Counted from the first letter of the stretch, positions 17,385-28,208 are shown. The stretch: DNA of 46,345 nt from Verrucomicrobiaceae bacterium (GCA_027488755.1 JAIYAZ010000139.1:1-46345), one strand, 5' to 3'. The notes: generated by a model not told the origin, from the sequence alone. Program-made: numbers and translations.

Positions 17385-18121
17385 GTCAACACTTCCGGTG
17401 CCTCATTTGTCACGAGAATGGTGTGTTCAAAATGCGCTGAAGGCAGGCCGTCCCGGGTGACGACAGTCCACTTGTCTTCGAGGATGCGAACCTCCGGCCG
17501 CCCCAGGTTGACCATTGGCTCCACGGCGAGGACCATTCCCGCCTTGAGCTTCGGGCCGGTGCCCTTGCGGCCGTAGTTCGGAACCTGGGGCTCCTCGTGC
17601 AGGTGACGGCCCACGCCGTGACCGACAAACTCCCGCACGACGCTGAAGCCGTTCTTCGTCACGTGCTCCTCGATGGCGGCGCAGAGGTCGCCGAGGCGGC
17701 GGCCGGCGGTAGCCAGCGGCAGCGAAAAATCCAGCGACTCCTCGGTCACGCGCAGGAGGCGCTCGACTTCGGGGGGCACGATTCCAATCGGAACGGTCAC
17801 CGCCGTATCGCCGATCCACCCCTCGAGGTTCACGCCGCAGTCCAGGCTCACGATGTCGCCGTAGTTGATTTTGCGGTCCCCGCCGATGCCGTGCACGACC
17901 TGCTCGTTGATCGAAATGCACAGCTGCCCGGGAAACTTGTGGTAGCCGAGGAACGCGCTGCGCGCCCCCGCGTCGGCGATGAGTTTGCCCGCGTGGCGGT
18001 CCAGTTCGCCGGTGGTCACACCCGGGGCGGCCATGGCGACCACGGCATTGAGCACCCGGCTGGCGAGATCGCCCGCCGCGCGCATTTTTTCAATCTCCGC
18101 CGGGCTCTTGATCGGGATCAC
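17357..18121 (-). CDS. map: Methionine aminopeptidase, type I
   Basis: Removes the N-terminal Met of new proteins (254 residues). Metal ligands are visible: Asp pair in [14 protein letters not shown], His in [12 protein letters not shown], Glu in VEPMVNLG and Glu in HFEHTILVT. The start is GTG (18121-18119), overlapping the adk stop as GTGA. The last residues overlap infA by 28 bp, a slight C-terminal extension beyond the usual EVLT end. The order secY-adk-map-infA-rpmJ is the classic one. Confidence 0.97.
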   Translation of the reverse strand: MIPIKSPAEIEKMRAAGDLASRVLNAVVAMAAPGVTTGELDRHAGKLIADAGARSAFLGYHKFPGQLCISINEQVVHGIGGDRKINYGDIVSLDCGVNLEGWIGDTAVTVPIGIVPPEVERLLRVTEESLDFSLPLATAGRRLGDLCAAIEEHVTKNGFSVVREFVGHGVGRHLHEEPQVPNYGRKGTGPKLKAGMVLAVEPMVNLGRPEVRILEDKWTVVTRDGLPSAHFEHTILVTNEAPEVLTWRRKTLLK

Positions 18122-18765
18122 GCGCCGACCTCCAGGTTGAGCTGGCGGCAGATCGACGCGAACACGACCTCGCGCGGCGCGGCGGCATCGACTTCGAGGA
18201 GCAGGTGGCGGGCGCGGTAATGCGCGAGCACCGGTAGGGTGTGCTCCCGATGCTGGCAGAGCCGCTCGTCTACGGTGGCCGGCGTGTCATCCTCCCGACG
18301 ACGCAGCGAGGCTCCGCATTGCGGGCAGGCCGAGCCGGCGTGCAAACCATCCATCGTCACCCCGAAGCTCGCGGCGCACTGCGGGCAGCTCAGGCGCTCC
18401 GCGAGCCGGCGGTGGATTTCCTCCGCCCCCAGTTCGAGCGCCACCACCACCTCCGGCCCGCCAAACTCCGCGTCGAGTTGCAGAGCCTGCGGGAGCGTGC
18501 GCGGAAACCCATCAAGCACCCATCCGTGGCGGCCGTGCGCGTCCATCCACTGGCGGAGCATGGCTCCGGCAATTTCGTCGGGGAAAAAGCGGCCGGAGCG
18601 GGTGTAGGCGAGGGCCTGGCGGCCCAGCGGCGTTCCGCGCTCGGCCTCCTCGCGGAGAAGCGCTCCGGTGGAGATCACCGGCAGATCGAGCTTGCGGGCG
18701 AGCATTTTTGCCTGGGTTCCCTTGCCGGATGCCGGAGGCCCGAGCAGCACGATCCGCCGCTTCAA
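18118..18765 (-). CDS. adk: Adenylate kinase
   Basis: Interconverts ATP + AMP and 2 ADP (215 residues). P-loop GPPASGKGT is at 9-17, the AMP-binding region at STGALLREE and DGFPRT. The LID carries two CPQC pairs, a zinc-binding lid as in Gram-positive enzymes. The start is TTG (18765-18763), only 2 nt after the secY stop; a rare start codon in a highly conserved operon may keep its level low. Confidence 0.97.
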   Translation of the reverse strand: MKRRIVLLGPPASGKGTQAKMLARKLDLPVISTGALLREEAERGTPLGRQALAYTRSGRFFPDEIAGAMLRQWMDAHGRHGWVLDGFPRTLPQALQLDAEFGGPEVVVALELGAEEIHRRLAERLSCPQCAASFGVTMDGLHAGSACPQCGASLRRREDDTPATVDERLCQHREHTLPVLAHYRARHLLLEVDAAAPREVVFASICRQLNLEVGA

Positions 18766-18767
18766 CG

Positions 18768-20267
<1,500 letters not shown>

Positions 20268-20419
20268 GGCGGCAAAACGACGCGGGAACGTGGAGAAAGG
20301 CGGACTCGGGGAGGTAGAGTTCTAGTGGTCGGGAGGAGAATGGAAAGCGGAAACACCAAAAGACGCGGCGAACCGGAATTTTCTCCGTGTCCCCGCGTCT
20401 CCGTGTCTCCGCGTTGAGT
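20268..20419. other. Unusually long gap between rplO and secY
   Basis: These 152 nt interrupt an otherwise tight operon. The side next to rplO holds a GTGTC/CTCCG repeat (20381-20416); the rest shows no coding frame, no clear hairpin terminator and no strong promoter. Confidence 0.6.
20381..20416. repeat. CTCCGTGTC-type short repeat downstream of rplO
   Basis: Overlapping units of CTCCGTGTC and CCGCGTCTC occur in tandem. Read on the minus strand they give GGAGACACGGAGAC-like text. The array ends 3 bp short of the rplO stop codon. It resembles phrase-like intergenic repeats common in Verrucomicrobiota and Planctomycetota genomes; that family link is from general knowledge and unchecked. Confidence 0.6.
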
Positions 20420-20875
20420 TTACTTCCCTTCGCGGAGCGAAACGGTGCCGCCGATCTTTTCGATCTTTTCGCGGGCGGACGGGGTGATGAGATCCACTTC
20501 AAGCGTGAGCTTCTTGGAGAGCTCGCCGCGGCCGAGAACCTTGACGCCGTCGATCTTGCCGCGGATGAGCCCGCTTTCGCGGAGGGCGGCTTCGTTGACG
20601 GAGGCGCCGTCGGCAAACTTCTTCTCGAGGTCATCGAGGTTGACGATACCGTAGACGTTCTTGAAGGCGGTGTTGTTGAAGCCGCGCTTGGGCAGACGGC
20701 GGAAGATGGGCATCTGGCCGCCTTCGAAGCCGAGGCGGATGGAACCGCCCGAACGGGCCTTCTGGCCCTTGTGGCCCTTGCCGGAGGTCTTGCCCTTGCC
20801 GGAGCTTTCGCCCTGGCCGAGACGCTTGCGGCGCTTTTTCGCGCCGGGGTTCGGAGAAAGAGTGTGGAGACGCAT
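20420..20875 (-). CDS. rplO: 50S ribosomal protein L15
   Basis: Late-assembly 50S protein (151 residues). The basic glycine-rich N-terminus (KRLGQGESSGKGKTSGKGHKG) and the segment FEGGQMPIFRRLPKRGF are diagnostic. It lies 6 nt after rpsE, leaving no room for rpmD (L30), which normally separates the two. Confidence 0.98.
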   Translation of the reverse strand: MRLHTLSPNPGAKKRRKRLGQGESSGKGKTSGKGHKGQKARSGGSIRLGFEGGQMPIFRRLPKRGFNNTAFKNVYGIVNLDDLEKKFADGASVNEAALRESGLIRGKIDGVKVLGRGELSKKLTLEVDLITPSAREKIEKIGGTVSLREGK

Positions 20876-20881
20876 GGTCGG

Positions 20882-21469
20882 TTATTCAGCGGCCGCGACA
20901 ACGGGCTCGGCGCTCGGCGCGGTGGCCGGGCGGAGCTGCTTGCCGCGAATCTTGTAGATGTCCTCGCGCTGGCGAAGACCGGTGAGGGCCTTGATGGTGG
21001 CCTTGACGACGTTGGCGTGGTTGCTCGAACCGAGCGACTTCGCGAGCACGTCGCGAATGCCGGCCGCTTCGATGACGGCGCGGACGCCGCCGCCGGCGAT
21101 GACGCCGGTGCCGGGGGAGGCCGGGCGCAGCAGCACGCGGCCGCCGCCGAACTCACCCGTCACTTCGTGCGGGATGGTGTTATCCTTCACCGCGACGAGG
21201 GTGAGCTTTTTCTTGGCGGCCTCGGAGGCCTTGCGGATCGCCTCGGAGACTTCGTTCGCCTTGCCGAAGCCGTAGCCGACGCGGCCCTTTTTGTCGCCAC
21301 AGACAATGAGGGCGCTGAAGCTGAAGCGGCGGCCGCCTTTGACGACCTTGGCGCAGCGGTTGATGAAAACGACCTTCTCGACCGTGTCGGACTTCGGCTC
21401 TTCGGGGGCCGGGCCACGATTGGAGCGACGGTCATTGCCGCCACGGCGGTTGTTGTTTTGCGGAGGCAT
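20882..21469 (-). CDS. rpsE: 30S ribosomal protein S5
   Basis: Decoding-fidelity protein of the 30S (195 residues). Double-stranded-RNA-binding fold with [19 protein letters not shown] and the [14 protein letters not shown] segment. Both ends are extended: an Arg/Asn-rich N-terminus and an Ala/Pro-rich tail after KIRGKQLRP. It is 3 nt after rplR. Confidence 0.98.
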   Translation of the reverse strand: MPPQNNNRRGGNDRRSNRGPAPEEPKSDTVEKVVFINRCAKVVKGGRRFSFSALIVCGDKKGRVGYGFGKANEVSEAIRKASEAAKKKLTLVAVKDNTIPHEVTGEFGGGRVLLRPASPGTGVIAGGGVRAVIEAAGIRDVLAKSLGSSNHANVVKATIKALTGLRQREDIYKIRGKQLRPATAPSAEPVVAAAE

Positions 21470-21472
21470 AGG

Positions 21473-21823
21473 TTAGAATTCGAGGCCCGCTTCCCGGGCG
21501 GCGTCGGCGAGGGCTTTGACCTTGCCGTGGTATTGGTTGCCGCCCCGGTCGAAAACGACCTTGCGGATGTTTTTGGCGAGGCCGCGTTCGGCCACGGCTT
21601 TGCCGATCTTCTGGGCGGTGGCGACGTTGGCGCCGGCGCCGGCCTTGAGATCCTTTTCGGTCGTGTTGGCCGAGACGAGCGTAACGCCCGCCTGATCGTC
21701 AATGACCTGGGCGGTGATGTTGCGGCCCGAGAAGTGCACCGCGAGGCGCGGGCGCTCGGTGGTGCCGGCGATTTTTTTGCGAATCCGCGTGTGACGGATT
21801 TTGCGGAGAGCGTTGGATGCCAT
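21473..21823 (-). CDS. rplR: 50S ribosomal protein L18
   Basis: 5S rRNA-binding protein of the central protuberance (116 residues, usual length). Seen are [20 protein letters not shown] and the C-terminal [19 protein letters not shown]. It lies between rplF and rpsE as expected. Confidence 0.98.
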   Translation of the reverse strand: MASNALRKIRHTRIRKKIAGTTERPRLAVHFSGRNITAQVIDDQAGVTLVSANTTEKDLKAGAGANVATAQKIGKAVAERGLAKNIRKVVFDRGGNQYHGKVKALADAAREAGLEF

Positions 21824-21841
21824 ATGCGTGGGTTCTCCGGG

Positions 21842-22381
21842 TTACTGGACGGTTTTGCCTTCCTTGCGGCGGACCTGTTCGCCCGCGTAGCGGATGCCTT
21901 TGCCCTTGTAGGGTTCCGGCGGGTAGTAGGCGCGGATGTTGGCGGCGGCCTGACCGACGATCTGCTTGTCGATGCCTTCGACGCTGATCTTGGTGTTGTC
22001 GGTGACGGTCACCTTGACTTCCTGGGGAATGTCAAAGAGCACGGCGTGCGACTTCCCGATGGAGAGGTTGAGCTTCTGGCCCTGAACGGCGGCTTTGAAG
22101 CCGACGCCCTGAATCTCGAGGTCGCGCTTGAAGCCCTGGGACACGCCCTGGACCATGTTGGCGACGAGCGCGCGGCTGAGGCCGTGGAGGGCGCGGGCCG
22201 TGCGGGCTTCGCTGACAGTCGTGAGCGCGACGCTCTTTTCCTCGACCTTCGCGGCAACGCCCTTCGGGAGCGTCCACTCGAGTTTGCCCTTGGGTCCCTC
22301 GACGACGACGGCGCCGTCGGCGGAGACGTTGACCTTCACCTTGTCGGGAAGGGGAATTTCTTTTTTGCCAATACGGGACAT
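21842..22381 (-). CDS. rplF: 50S ribosomal protein L6
   Basis: 50S protein near the factor-binding site (179 residues), two repeated alpha/beta domains. MSRIGKKEIPLP at the start and PEPYKGKGIRYAGEQVRRKEG near the end are diagnostic. Confidence 0.98.
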   Translation of the reverse strand: MSRIGKKEIPLPDKVKVNVSADGAVVVEGPKGKLEWTLPKGVAAKVEEKSVALTTVSEARTARALHGLSRALVANMVQGVSQGFKRDLEIQGVGFKAAVQGQKLNLSIGKSHAVLFDIPQEVKVTVTDNTKISVEGIDKQIVGQAAANIRAYYPPEPYKGKGIRYAGEQVRRKEGKTVQ

Positions 22382-22397
22382 GGTGGGATCCTCCGGA

Positions 22398-22793
22398 TTA
22401 CCAGACGTAGGCGAGGAGCTCGCCGCCGACGTTTTTGCGTTTGGCTTCCTGACCGGTCAAAATGCCGCTCGAGGTGGAAAGGATGGCGATGCCGAGGCCG
22501 CCGAGCACGCGCGGGATCTCCGTCGCGGCGACGTATTTGCGCAGGCCAGGCTTGCTGACGCGCTTGAGGCCGGCGAGGGCGGCGGACTTGTTGACGAACT
22601 TGTTTTCGACGCGGATGACCGGGAACTTGCCGGTGGTGTCGAGTTCGTAGTTGGCGATGTAGCCCTCCTGCTTGAGGATACGGACGATTTCGCCCTTGAG
22701 CTTGGAGTAGGGCACCTCAAACGAGGGCTTGCCGACGGCGGCAGCGTTACGCAGGCGCGTAAGCAGGTCGGCGATGGGATCGGATACGGTCAT
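22398..22793 (-). CDS. rpsH: 30S ribosomal protein S8
   Basis: 16S rRNA-binding protein and, in E. coli, translational repressor of the spc operon (131 residues). Seen are MTVSDPIADLLTRLRNA and the C-terminal STSSGILTGQEAKRKNVGGE. It follows rplE after a 66-nt gap where rpsN (S14) normally lies; no S14 frame is present there. Confidence 0.98.
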   Translation of the reverse strand: MTVSDPIADLLTRLRNAAAVGKPSFEVPYSKLKGEIVRILKQEGYIANYELDTTGKFPVIRVENKFVNKSAALAGLKRVSKPGLRKYVAATEIPRVLGGLGIAILSTSSGILTGQEAKRKNVGGELLAYVW

Positions 22794-22859
22794 GGTGTTT
22801 GTGGTCGGTTCGAGCCGCGGCCCCGGTGAACGGCCGGGAACCTCGTGTAAACGCTGGCT

Positions 22860-23459
22860 TTAGGCCGCCACCTCGGGTTCGGGTTTCTTGATTTCGGGTT
22901 TCTTTTTGTCGGAGAAGGGCATGCCCAACTCGGAAAGGAGCGTCTTGGCCTCCGCGTCGGTGCGGGCCGTGGTGACGATGGTGATATCGAAGCCGACGTT
23001 GCGCTTGATCTTGTCGAGCTCGACCTCGGGGAAGATCGTCTGGTCGGCGACGCCCAGCGTGTAGTTGCCGCGGCCGTCGAAGGCCTTGGGCGAAACCCCG
23101 CGGAAGTCGCGGATGCGCGGGAGCGACATCTTGATGAGGCGCTCGAGGAACTCATACATCGCGCGGCCGCGGAGGGTGACCTTCGCGCCGATGGCCTGCT
23201 CCTGGCGGAGCTTGAAGTTCGCGATGCTCTTCTTGGCGATCGTCTCGACGGGGCGCTGGCCCGTGATGAGGGCGATTTCGCTCTTGGCGATTTCGAGCGC
23301 TTCCTTGACGTCGTTGAAGGAACCCACGGAGGTGTTCACGACGACCTTGGATAGCTTCGGGACCTCGTTCACGTTCTTGTAGCCGTGCTTCTCGGTGAGA
23401 GCCGGCACGACGCGCGCGCGGTATTCGTTCAAAAGTTCGGGATCAGATTGCGTAGCCAT
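22860..23459 (-). CDS. rplE: 50S ribosomal protein L5
   Basis: 5S rRNA-binding protein that contacts P-site tRNA (199 residues against about 180). Seen are VNTSVGSFNDVKEALEIAK, FKLRQEQAIGAKVTLRG and DFRGVSPKAFDGRGNYTLG. A short Lys/Pro-rich C-terminal tail (KKPEIKKPEPEVAA) is extra. Confidence 0.98.
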   Translation of the reverse strand: MATQSDPELLNEYRARVVPALTEKHGYKNVNEVPKLSKVVVNTSVGSFNDVKEALEIAKSEIALITGQRPVETIAKKSIANFKLRQEQAIGAKVTLRGRAMYEFLERLIKMSLPRIRDFRGVSPKAFDGRGNYTLGVADQTIFPEVELDKIKRNVGFDITIVTTARTDAEAKTLLSELGMPFSDKKKPEIKKPEPEVAA

Positions 23460-23465
23460 GTTCGC

Positions 23466-23738
23466 TTAGGCGGACTTTTTCTTGCCGGCCGGGGCTTTGC
23501 TCTCGGTGAGCTTGACGTTGGAGATGTGAATGGGGCCCTCGAGCTCGCGGATCATGCCGTTGGGCTGATCCTGAGTCTTCTTCTGGTGCTTCTTGATCAT
23601 GCGGACGCCTTCGATGACGACCTGCGCCTTGGCGCTGCGGATCTCGAGCACCTTGCCGGTGGCTCCCTTGTGGTTGCCGGTGATCACCTCGACGATGTCA
23701 CCGCGTTTGACGTGAAACTTTTTCTGGGCAGTAGCCAT
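23466..23738 (-). CDS. rplX: 50S ribosomal protein L24
   Basis: 50S assembly initiator with a KOW motif (90 residues): FHVKRGDIVEVITGNHKGATG at the N-terminus. The frame is open 9 codons further upstream, but ATG 23738 gives the usual N-terminus and sits 7 nt after the rplN stop. The C-terminal zinc-like part of longer L24 proteins is absent and replaced by a short Lys-rich tail. Confidence 0.97.
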   Translation of the reverse strand: MATAQKKFHVKRGDIVEVITGNHKGATGKVLEIRSAKAQVVIEGVRMIKKHQKKTQDQPNGMIRELEGPIHISNVKLTESKAPAGKKKSA

Positions 23739-23745
23739 GGTGGTC

Positions 23746-24111
23746 TTAGAGCACCTCCGGGGCAAGCGAGACGATCTTCATGAAGTTCTTCTCGCGGAGT
23801 TCACGGGCGACCGGTCCGAAGACGCGGCTGCCCTTGGGGTTCTGGTCCTTGTCGATGATGACAATGGCGTTGTTGTCGAAGCGGAGGACGGAGCCGTCGG
23901 CCCGCTTGACCGGGTGTTTGGTGCGCACGACGACGGCGCGGACGACATCACCCTTCTTCACGGCGCCACCGGTGGAGGCTTCCTTGACGTTGGCGGTGAT
24001 GATGTCACCCACGTGGGCGGTCTGCGTCGCCTTGCCGATCACACCAATCATGGTGGCCATGCGCGCGCCGGTGTTGTCGGCGACGTCGAGTCGGGAACGA
24101 ATCTGGATCAT
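23746..24111 (-). CDS. rplN: 50S ribosomal protein L14
   Basis: Intersubunit-bridge protein (121 residues, usual length). [17 protein letters not shown] at the start and [19 protein letters not shown] near the end are diagnostic. It is 15 nt downstream of rpsQ. Confidence 0.98.
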   Translation of the reverse strand: MIQIRSRLDVADNTGARMATMIGVIGKATQTAHVGDIITANVKEASTGGAVKKGDVVRAVVVRTKHPVKRADGSVLRFDNNAIVIIDKDQNPKGSRVFGPVARELREKNFMKIVSLAPEVL

Positions 24112-24126
24112 GGGAGCGCGGGGCGG

Positions 24127-24411
24127 TTAGTGTTTGAGGACTTCAACGAGGCGCCAGCGCTTGAGTTTGCTCAGCGGGCGGGTCTCGGCGATCGAGACTT
24201 GGTCGCCAATCTTGGCTTCGTTTTTCTCGTCGTGAACGTGGAATTTGGTGACCTGCTTGACGATCTTTCCAAACTTGGGATGCGGCACGCGGGTGATCGT
24301 CTTGACGATGATCGTTTTGTCGCCCTTGTCGGAGACAACTTCGCCGACGCGGGTCTTGCGGAGGCCGCGGGCTTTCGTCCCGGTGGCGGGAGCAGTGGTG
24401 GTTTCGCTCAT
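24127..24411 (-). CDS. rpsQ: 30S ribosomal protein S17
   Basis: Primary 16S rRNA-binding OB-fold protein (94 residues). Seen are [19 protein letters not shown], the His-rich [24 protein letters not shown] and the end [10 protein letters not shown]. The first 18 residues are an Ala/Thr-rich extension. Confidence 0.98.
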   Translation of the reverse strand: MSETTTAPATGTKARGLRKTRVGEVVSDKGDKTIIVKTITRVPHPKFGKIVKQVTKFHVHDEKNEAKIGDQVSIAETRPLSKLKRWRLVEVLKH

Positions 24412-24417
24412 GGTCGG

Positions 24418-24618
24418 TTACTTGGCGGGGGCCTGCGTTTTCTCGGTCAGGACCGTGGAAAGGCGCGCGATGTCGCGGCGGATTTCCTTCAGGAGATGCG
24501 GTTTTTCGAGCTGGCCGCCCTGTTGCTGGATGCGGAGGTTGAACGCCTCGTGCTCGAGCTCGTTTTTACGGGCGGCGAGTTCCTTGACGGTCAGTTCGCG
24601 GGCTTCTTGAATCTTCAT
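24418..24618 (-). CDS. rpmC: 50S ribosomal protein L29
   Basis: Two-helix protein at the exit of the peptide tunnel, a docking point for trigger factor and SRP (66 residues). The conserved LTVKELAARKNELEHEAFNLR and the helix LLKEIRRDIARLSTVL are visible. It lies between rplP and rpsQ. Confidence 0.98.
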   Translation of the reverse strand: MKIQEARELTVKELAARKNELEHEAFNLRIQQQGGQLEKPHLLKEIRRDIARLSTVLTEKTQAPAK

Positions 24619-24636
24619 GGCCGGGTGGGGCAGAGG

Positions 24637-25062
24637 TTAGGCGACGGCCGCGTGGTGGCGCGACAGGAAGCGCGTGCGGACGGGCAGTTTGTTGGCGGCG
24701 AGACGGAGACACTCCTTGGCGACGGTCTCGGAGACACCGCCCAGTTCGAAGAGCACGTTGCCGGGGCGCACGGTGGCGACCCAGTATTCCGGCTGGCCCT
24801 TGCCTTTGCCCATTCGGGTTTCCGGCGGGCGGGCGGTCACGGATTTGTCCGGAAAAATGCGGATCCAGAGCTTGCCCTTGCGCTTCATGTTGCGGTTCAT
24901 CGCAACGCGGGCGGCTTCGATTTGCGTGTTGGTGATCCAGGCTCGCTCCAGGGTCTGGAGGCCGAATTCACCGAAGTCAATGGAGAGGGTGCGCGAAGCG
25001 TTACCCTTGCGGCTTCCCCGCTGGGTTTTGCGATACTTCACGCGTTTGGGCATCAGGGGCAT
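24637..25062 (-). CDS. rplP: 50S ribosomal protein L16
   Basis: 50S protein at the A-site tRNA elbow (141 residues). [19 protein letters not shown] and the C-terminal [14 protein letters not shown] are diagnostic. A strong Shine-Dalgarno (AAGGAGGA) stands 7 nt before ATG 25062, which decides for this start over the internal ATG three codons later. Confidence 0.98.
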   Translation of the reverse strand: MPLMPKRVKYRKTQRGSRKGNASRTLSIDFGEFGLQTLERAWITNTQIEAARVAMNRNMKRKGKLWIRIFPDKSVTARPPETRMGKGKGQPEYWVATVRPGNVLFELGGVSETVAKECLRLAANKLPVRTRFLSRHHAAVA

Positions 25063-25084
25063 GGGACGTCCTCCTTAAATGGGG

Positions 25085-25759
25085 TTAGTTGGCGGCGCCG
25101 ACCGGCTCGTTGGCGGCGGGCTCGTTTTCGGTCTTCTCGGCCGGTTTGCAGATCCAGCACTTCACGCCGATTTTGCCGGCGGTGGTGTCGGATTCCGCGA
25201 AGCCGTAATCGATCGGCTTGCGCAGGGTGTGGAGGGGGATGGTGCCCTCGCGATACCATTCGGTGCGGGCGATTTCCGAACCGCCGAGGCGGCCGGAGAC
25301 GCGAACCTTGATGCCCTCGGCGCCGAGGTCCATGGCGGTCTGGACGGCGCGCTTGATGGCGCGGCGGAAGCCGATGCGGCGCTCAAGCTGGCCGGCAACG
25401 TTTTCCGCGACGAGCTGGGCGTCGATTTCGGGTTTCTTGATCTCGACGATGTCGATCTTGACCTGCTTGCCTTCGGCGAGTTTGGAGAGCTCGGCGGTCA
25501 TGTTTTCGATCTCGGAGCCCTTGCGGCCGATCACCACGCCCGGGCGGGCGGTGAAAATCGTTACGCGGACGGTGTTCCAAGCGCGCTCGATGAGAATCTT
25601 GGAAACGGCGGCCTGCTTGAGCTTCTTCTTGAGGTGCTCACGGATGCGCACGTCAACGAGAAGGTAGTCGGCCAGCTCTTTCTTCGAGGCATACCACTTC
25701 GAACGCCAGTCGCGGGAGACCGGAAGGCGGAAGCCGATTGGATTGACTTTCTGTCCCAT
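25085..25759 (-). CDS. rpsC: 30S ribosomal protein S3
   Basis: mRNA-entry protein of the 30S with helicase activity (224 residues). The KH domain [14 protein letters not shown] and the segment [19 protein letters not shown] are visible. A short Glu/Ala/Asn-rich tail follows the core. It is 2 nt after rplV. Confidence 0.98.
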   Translation of the reverse strand: MGQKVNPIGFRLPVSRDWRSKWYASKKELADYLLVDVRIREHLKKKLKQAAVSKILIERAWNTVRVTIFTARPGVVIGRKGSEIENMTAELSKLAEGKQVKIDIVEIKKPEIDAQLVAENVAGQLERRIGFRRAIKRAVQTAMDLGAEGIKVRVSGRLGGSEIARTEWYREGTIPLHTLRKPIDYGFAESDTTAGKIGVKCWICKPAEKTENEPAANEPVGAAN

Positions 25760-25761
25760 GG

Positions 25762-26229
25762 TTATTCTTTGGTTTCGACCGTTTCGGCGGTCGGGGTGGC
25801 CTCGGCGGCGGGAGCCTTCTCGGCCTTCGGGGTGGAGGCCTTCTTGGCCTTGCCCGCGGGTTTCTTGGCGCCCTTCGGTTCGCGGCGCTTGATTTCGATC
25901 TCGTCGGTGAGCGTGATCTTGATGTGGCTGGTGCGTTTGCGGATCGGGCCCGCGCTGCCGCGAGCCTTGGGCACAAAGCGCTTGAGGGTCGGTCCCTCAC
26001 CCACGATGGCCTCCTTCACGACGAGAGCATCGACGCGCAGGTTGTTGTTGTTCTCCGCATTCGCGATGGCGCTCTTCAGCGTTTTGCTGATGAGGGCGGC
26101 TGCTTTCTTCGGGGTGAAGCGCAGCACGCTGAGCGCATCGGTGGCGGGAAGCCCCTGAATCTCACGAGTGACTTCCCGAGCCTTAAAGGCCGAGATCCTC
26201 GCATACCGATATGTCGATTGAACCTGCAT
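25762..26229 (-). CDS. rplV: 50S ribosomal protein L22 with Lys/Ala-rich tail
   Basis: Tunnel-lining 50S protein. The core (1-112) has [17 protein letters not shown] and the beta-hairpin region [18 protein letters not shown]. It is followed by about 40 extra residues of Lys, Ala, Pro and Glu ([17 protein letters not shown] onward), giving 155 against about 110. Upstream, where rpsS normally adjoins, a secreted-protein gene intervenes. Confidence 0.97.
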   Translation of the reverse strand: MQVQSTYRYARISAFKAREVTREIQGLPATDALSVLRFTPKKAAALISKTLKSAIANAENNNNLRVDALVVKEAIVGEGPTLKRFVPKARGSAGPIRKRTSHIKITLTDEIEIKRREPKGAKKPAGKAKKASTPKAEKAPAAEATPTAETVETKE

Positions 26230-26253
26230 GTCTAGTTTGTTAATTCGTTGGTG

Positions 26254-27060
26254 TCACTGCCGGGCATCCACCCGGAGTCGGTCGCCGGCTTGCACCGGAT
26301 TGTTAGGGTCGGTTAAATTCTGGATTACGGCTCCGCAGATGCGTTCGCGAACGTCGATCACGCGCACGTCGGCGATCTTGGTCTCGCCGCGCCACGCCTG
26401 AAAGGGCATGCCAATCTTCACGCCGTGGCGGGTGCCCACGTTGGCAACCACGAGCGAGAGGTCGTCGCGGATTTCGACGACCATGGCATCCGAAAGCGTC
26501 GCCTCGGTGGCGGCCGCGGTCGCGGCACCCTCGGGGCTGCCGAGCAACTCGGAGGTGCGGCGGAGTTCCGCCTCCACCACGCCCCGGGCGTCCGGAGAAA
26601 CGTTTTCGGTGGTTTTCAGCAGCACATTCACCGCCTCGGAGAGTTGGATGAGCCCCGTGCGAAGGTCCTCGTTGTCTTTTTTGGCCAACCGGAGATCCCG
26701 CACCGCCGCAAGCAGCCTCTGCTCGATTTTTCCTTCGTCGCCTTCCAGCCCGGGGATGCCCAGGGCTTGAAGCTTGAGGGAGAGATCGGCCGCCTGCCGT
26801 TTGTAGGTCTCGGCTTCGGCGTTCGCGTTTGCCAGGCTTTGGGTCAACTGCTTGACCGTGTTTTCGAGCAGAATGACGCGCTCTTCCGGAGGGGCATCGT
26901 CTTCGATGCCTCCCGTCGGGGACGCCACTCTGCCACCCCCTCCGGTCGTAACCGGAGGTTCCTGCAATCCAGAATTTGTCAAAGATCGTTCGTCCTGCGC
27001 GCTGGCGAGGGTCGCCAGCCCGAGGGCGCAGATGCCTGCCGCGGTCGCAGCAAGTTTCAT
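26254..27060 (-). CDS. Secreted coiled-coil protein of unknown function inside the S10 operon
   Basis: 268 residues, no recognised family. In order there is a Sec signal peptide (1-21, ending LASA), a Gly/Pro-rich linker (30-58), two predicted coiled-coil stretches (about 61-100 and 111-150), an Ala-rich hinge (175-190) and a compact, probably beta-rich C-terminal domain (191-268). The last contains GTRHGVKIGMPFQAWRG and ends NPVQAGDRLRV. There is no Cys lipobox and no membrane helix besides the signal, so it is probably periplasmic; the general plan recalls MreC-like proteins, but no motif proves it. It starts 8 nt after the rpsS stop and ends 24 nt before rplV on the same strand, so it must be transcribed with the ribosomal genes. 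No clear Shine-Dalgarno precedes it. Confidence 0.85.
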   Translation of the reverse strand: MKLAATAAGICALGLATLASAQDERSLTNSGLQEPPVTTGGGGRVASPTGGIEDDAPPEERVILLENTVKQLTQSLANANAEAETYKRQAADLSLKLQALGIPGLEGDEGKIEQRLLAAVRDLRLAKKDNEDLRTGLIQLSEAVNVLLKTTENVSPDARGVVEAELRRTSELLGSPEGAATAAATEATLSDAMVVEIRDDLSLVVANVGTRHGVKIGMPFQAWRGETKIADVRVIDVRERICGAVIQNLTDPNNPVQAGDRLRVDARQ

Positions 27061-27068
27061 CCGTTTGG

Positions 27069-27347
27069 TTATTTCGTCACTTTTGCGGTGTGCGAACCGT
27101 GCTTCTTGAAGATGCGCGTCGGCGCAAATTCGCCCAGCTTATGGCCGACCATGTTCTCGGTGATAAACACCGGGATAAAGGTCTTCCCATTGTGAATGTT
27201 GAAAGTGTGACCAACGAAGTCGGGGGTGATCGTCGAGCGACGAGCCCAGGTCTTGATCGGCTTCTTTTGGTTGGCGTCGTTGAGCTTGTCGATTTTCTCG
27301 AGCAGCTTCCATTCGACGAACGGGCCTTTTTTGAGGGAGCGTCCCAT
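27069..27347 (-). CDS. rpsS: 30S ribosomal protein S19
   Basis: Head protein of the 30S (92 residues, usual length): [19 protein letters not shown] at the start, [19 protein letters not shown] in the middle, and [16 protein letters not shown] at the end. It is 6 nt after rplB and is followed by the unexplained secreted-protein gene instead of rplV. Confidence 0.98.
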   Translation of the reverse strand: MGRSLKKGPFVEWKLLEKIDKLNDANQKKPIKTWARRSTITPDFVGHTFNIHNGKTFIPVFITENMVGHKLGEFAPTRIFKKHGSHTAKVTK

Positions 27348-27353
27348 GGTGCG

Positions 27354-28208
27354 TTATTTCTTGGTCTTCTTCTGGCTGGGGCGACGCTCGATGATGAAGC
27401 GGTCGCTGCCCTTGTGCTTGCGGCGGGTCTTGAAGCCCTTGGCGAGCTGGCCCCACGGGCTCTGGGGATGCTGGCGTCCGCCACCACCCTTGCTCTTGCC
27501 CTCGCCACCACCCATCGGGTGGTCGACCGGGTTCATGGCCATACCGCGGGTCTGCGGACGGATACCGAGCCAGCGGGAACGACCGGCCTTGCCGCTCGAC
27601 ACGTTGAAATGGTCCGTGTTGCCGACCTGGCCGATGGTGGCGTAGCAGGCCTCGTTGATTTTGCGGATTTCTCCGGAAGCGAGTTTCACGAAGGCGTAGC
27701 CGCCCTCGCGGTTGTTGAGGATGGCCTGGCCACCGGCGCTGCGGACGATCTGCGCGCCGCGACCGGGGGTGAGTTCGAGATTGTGAATCGCGGTGCCGAG
27801 CGGAATGGAGCGGAGCGGAAGGGCGTTGCCGATCTTCGCGTCGATCGATTCGCCGGCAATGACCTTGTCTCCAACGTTCAAGCCAACCGGGGCGAGGATG
27901 TAGGTCTTTTCGCCGTCGGGATACTGAAGCAGAGCCAGACGGGCCGTGCGGTTCGGATCGTATTCGATGGCGAGCACCTCGGCGGCGACGTCGCGCTTGA
28001 CGCGCTTGAAGTCGATGACGCGATACATCCGCTTGTGCCCACCGCCGCGATGGCGGGAGGTTTTCCGGCCGTTGTTGTTGCGGCCGCCGGTCTTCTTGAT
28101 CGGCTCGAGCAGGCTTTTTTCCGGCTTGCTCTTGGTGATTTCCGCAAAATCAGGCAGCGCCTTGAAGCGCGCGGAAGGGGTGAGGGGGCGAAAGGTTTTG
28201 AGTCCCAT
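27354..28208 (-). CDS. rplB: 50S ribosomal protein L2
   Basis: Core 50S protein near the peptidyl-transferase centre (284 residues). [22 protein letters not shown], and the [18 protein letters not shown] segment with the conserved functional His, are present. The frame is open 23 codons further upstream; ATG 28208 ([15 protein letters not shown]) is the family start. Confidence 0.98.
   Translation of the reverse strand: MGLKTFRPLTPSARFKALPDFAEITKSKPEKSLLEPIKKTGGRNNNGRKTSRHRGGGHKRMYRVIDFKRVKRDVAAEVLAIEYDPNRTARLALLQYPDGEKTYILAPVGLNVGDKVIAGESIDAKIGNALPLRSIPLGTAIHNLELTPGRGAQIVRSAGGQAILNNREGGYAFVKLASGEIRKINEACYATIGQVGNTDHFNVSSGKAGRSRWLGIRPQTRGMAMNPVDHPMGGGEGKSKGGGGRQHPQSPWGQLAKGFKTRRKHKGSDRFIIERRPSQKKTKK

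Noticed and set aside
20387-22558. 723-codon plus-strand open frame across L15, S5, L18 and L6
   Set aside because: Complement of four conserved ribosomal genes; composition is typical of a shadow frame and shows no domain.
22794-22859. Possible hidden rpsN between rplE and rpsH
   Set aside because: Only 66 nt are available, too short for S14 (61 or more residues), and no CxxC zinc motif is present in any frame.
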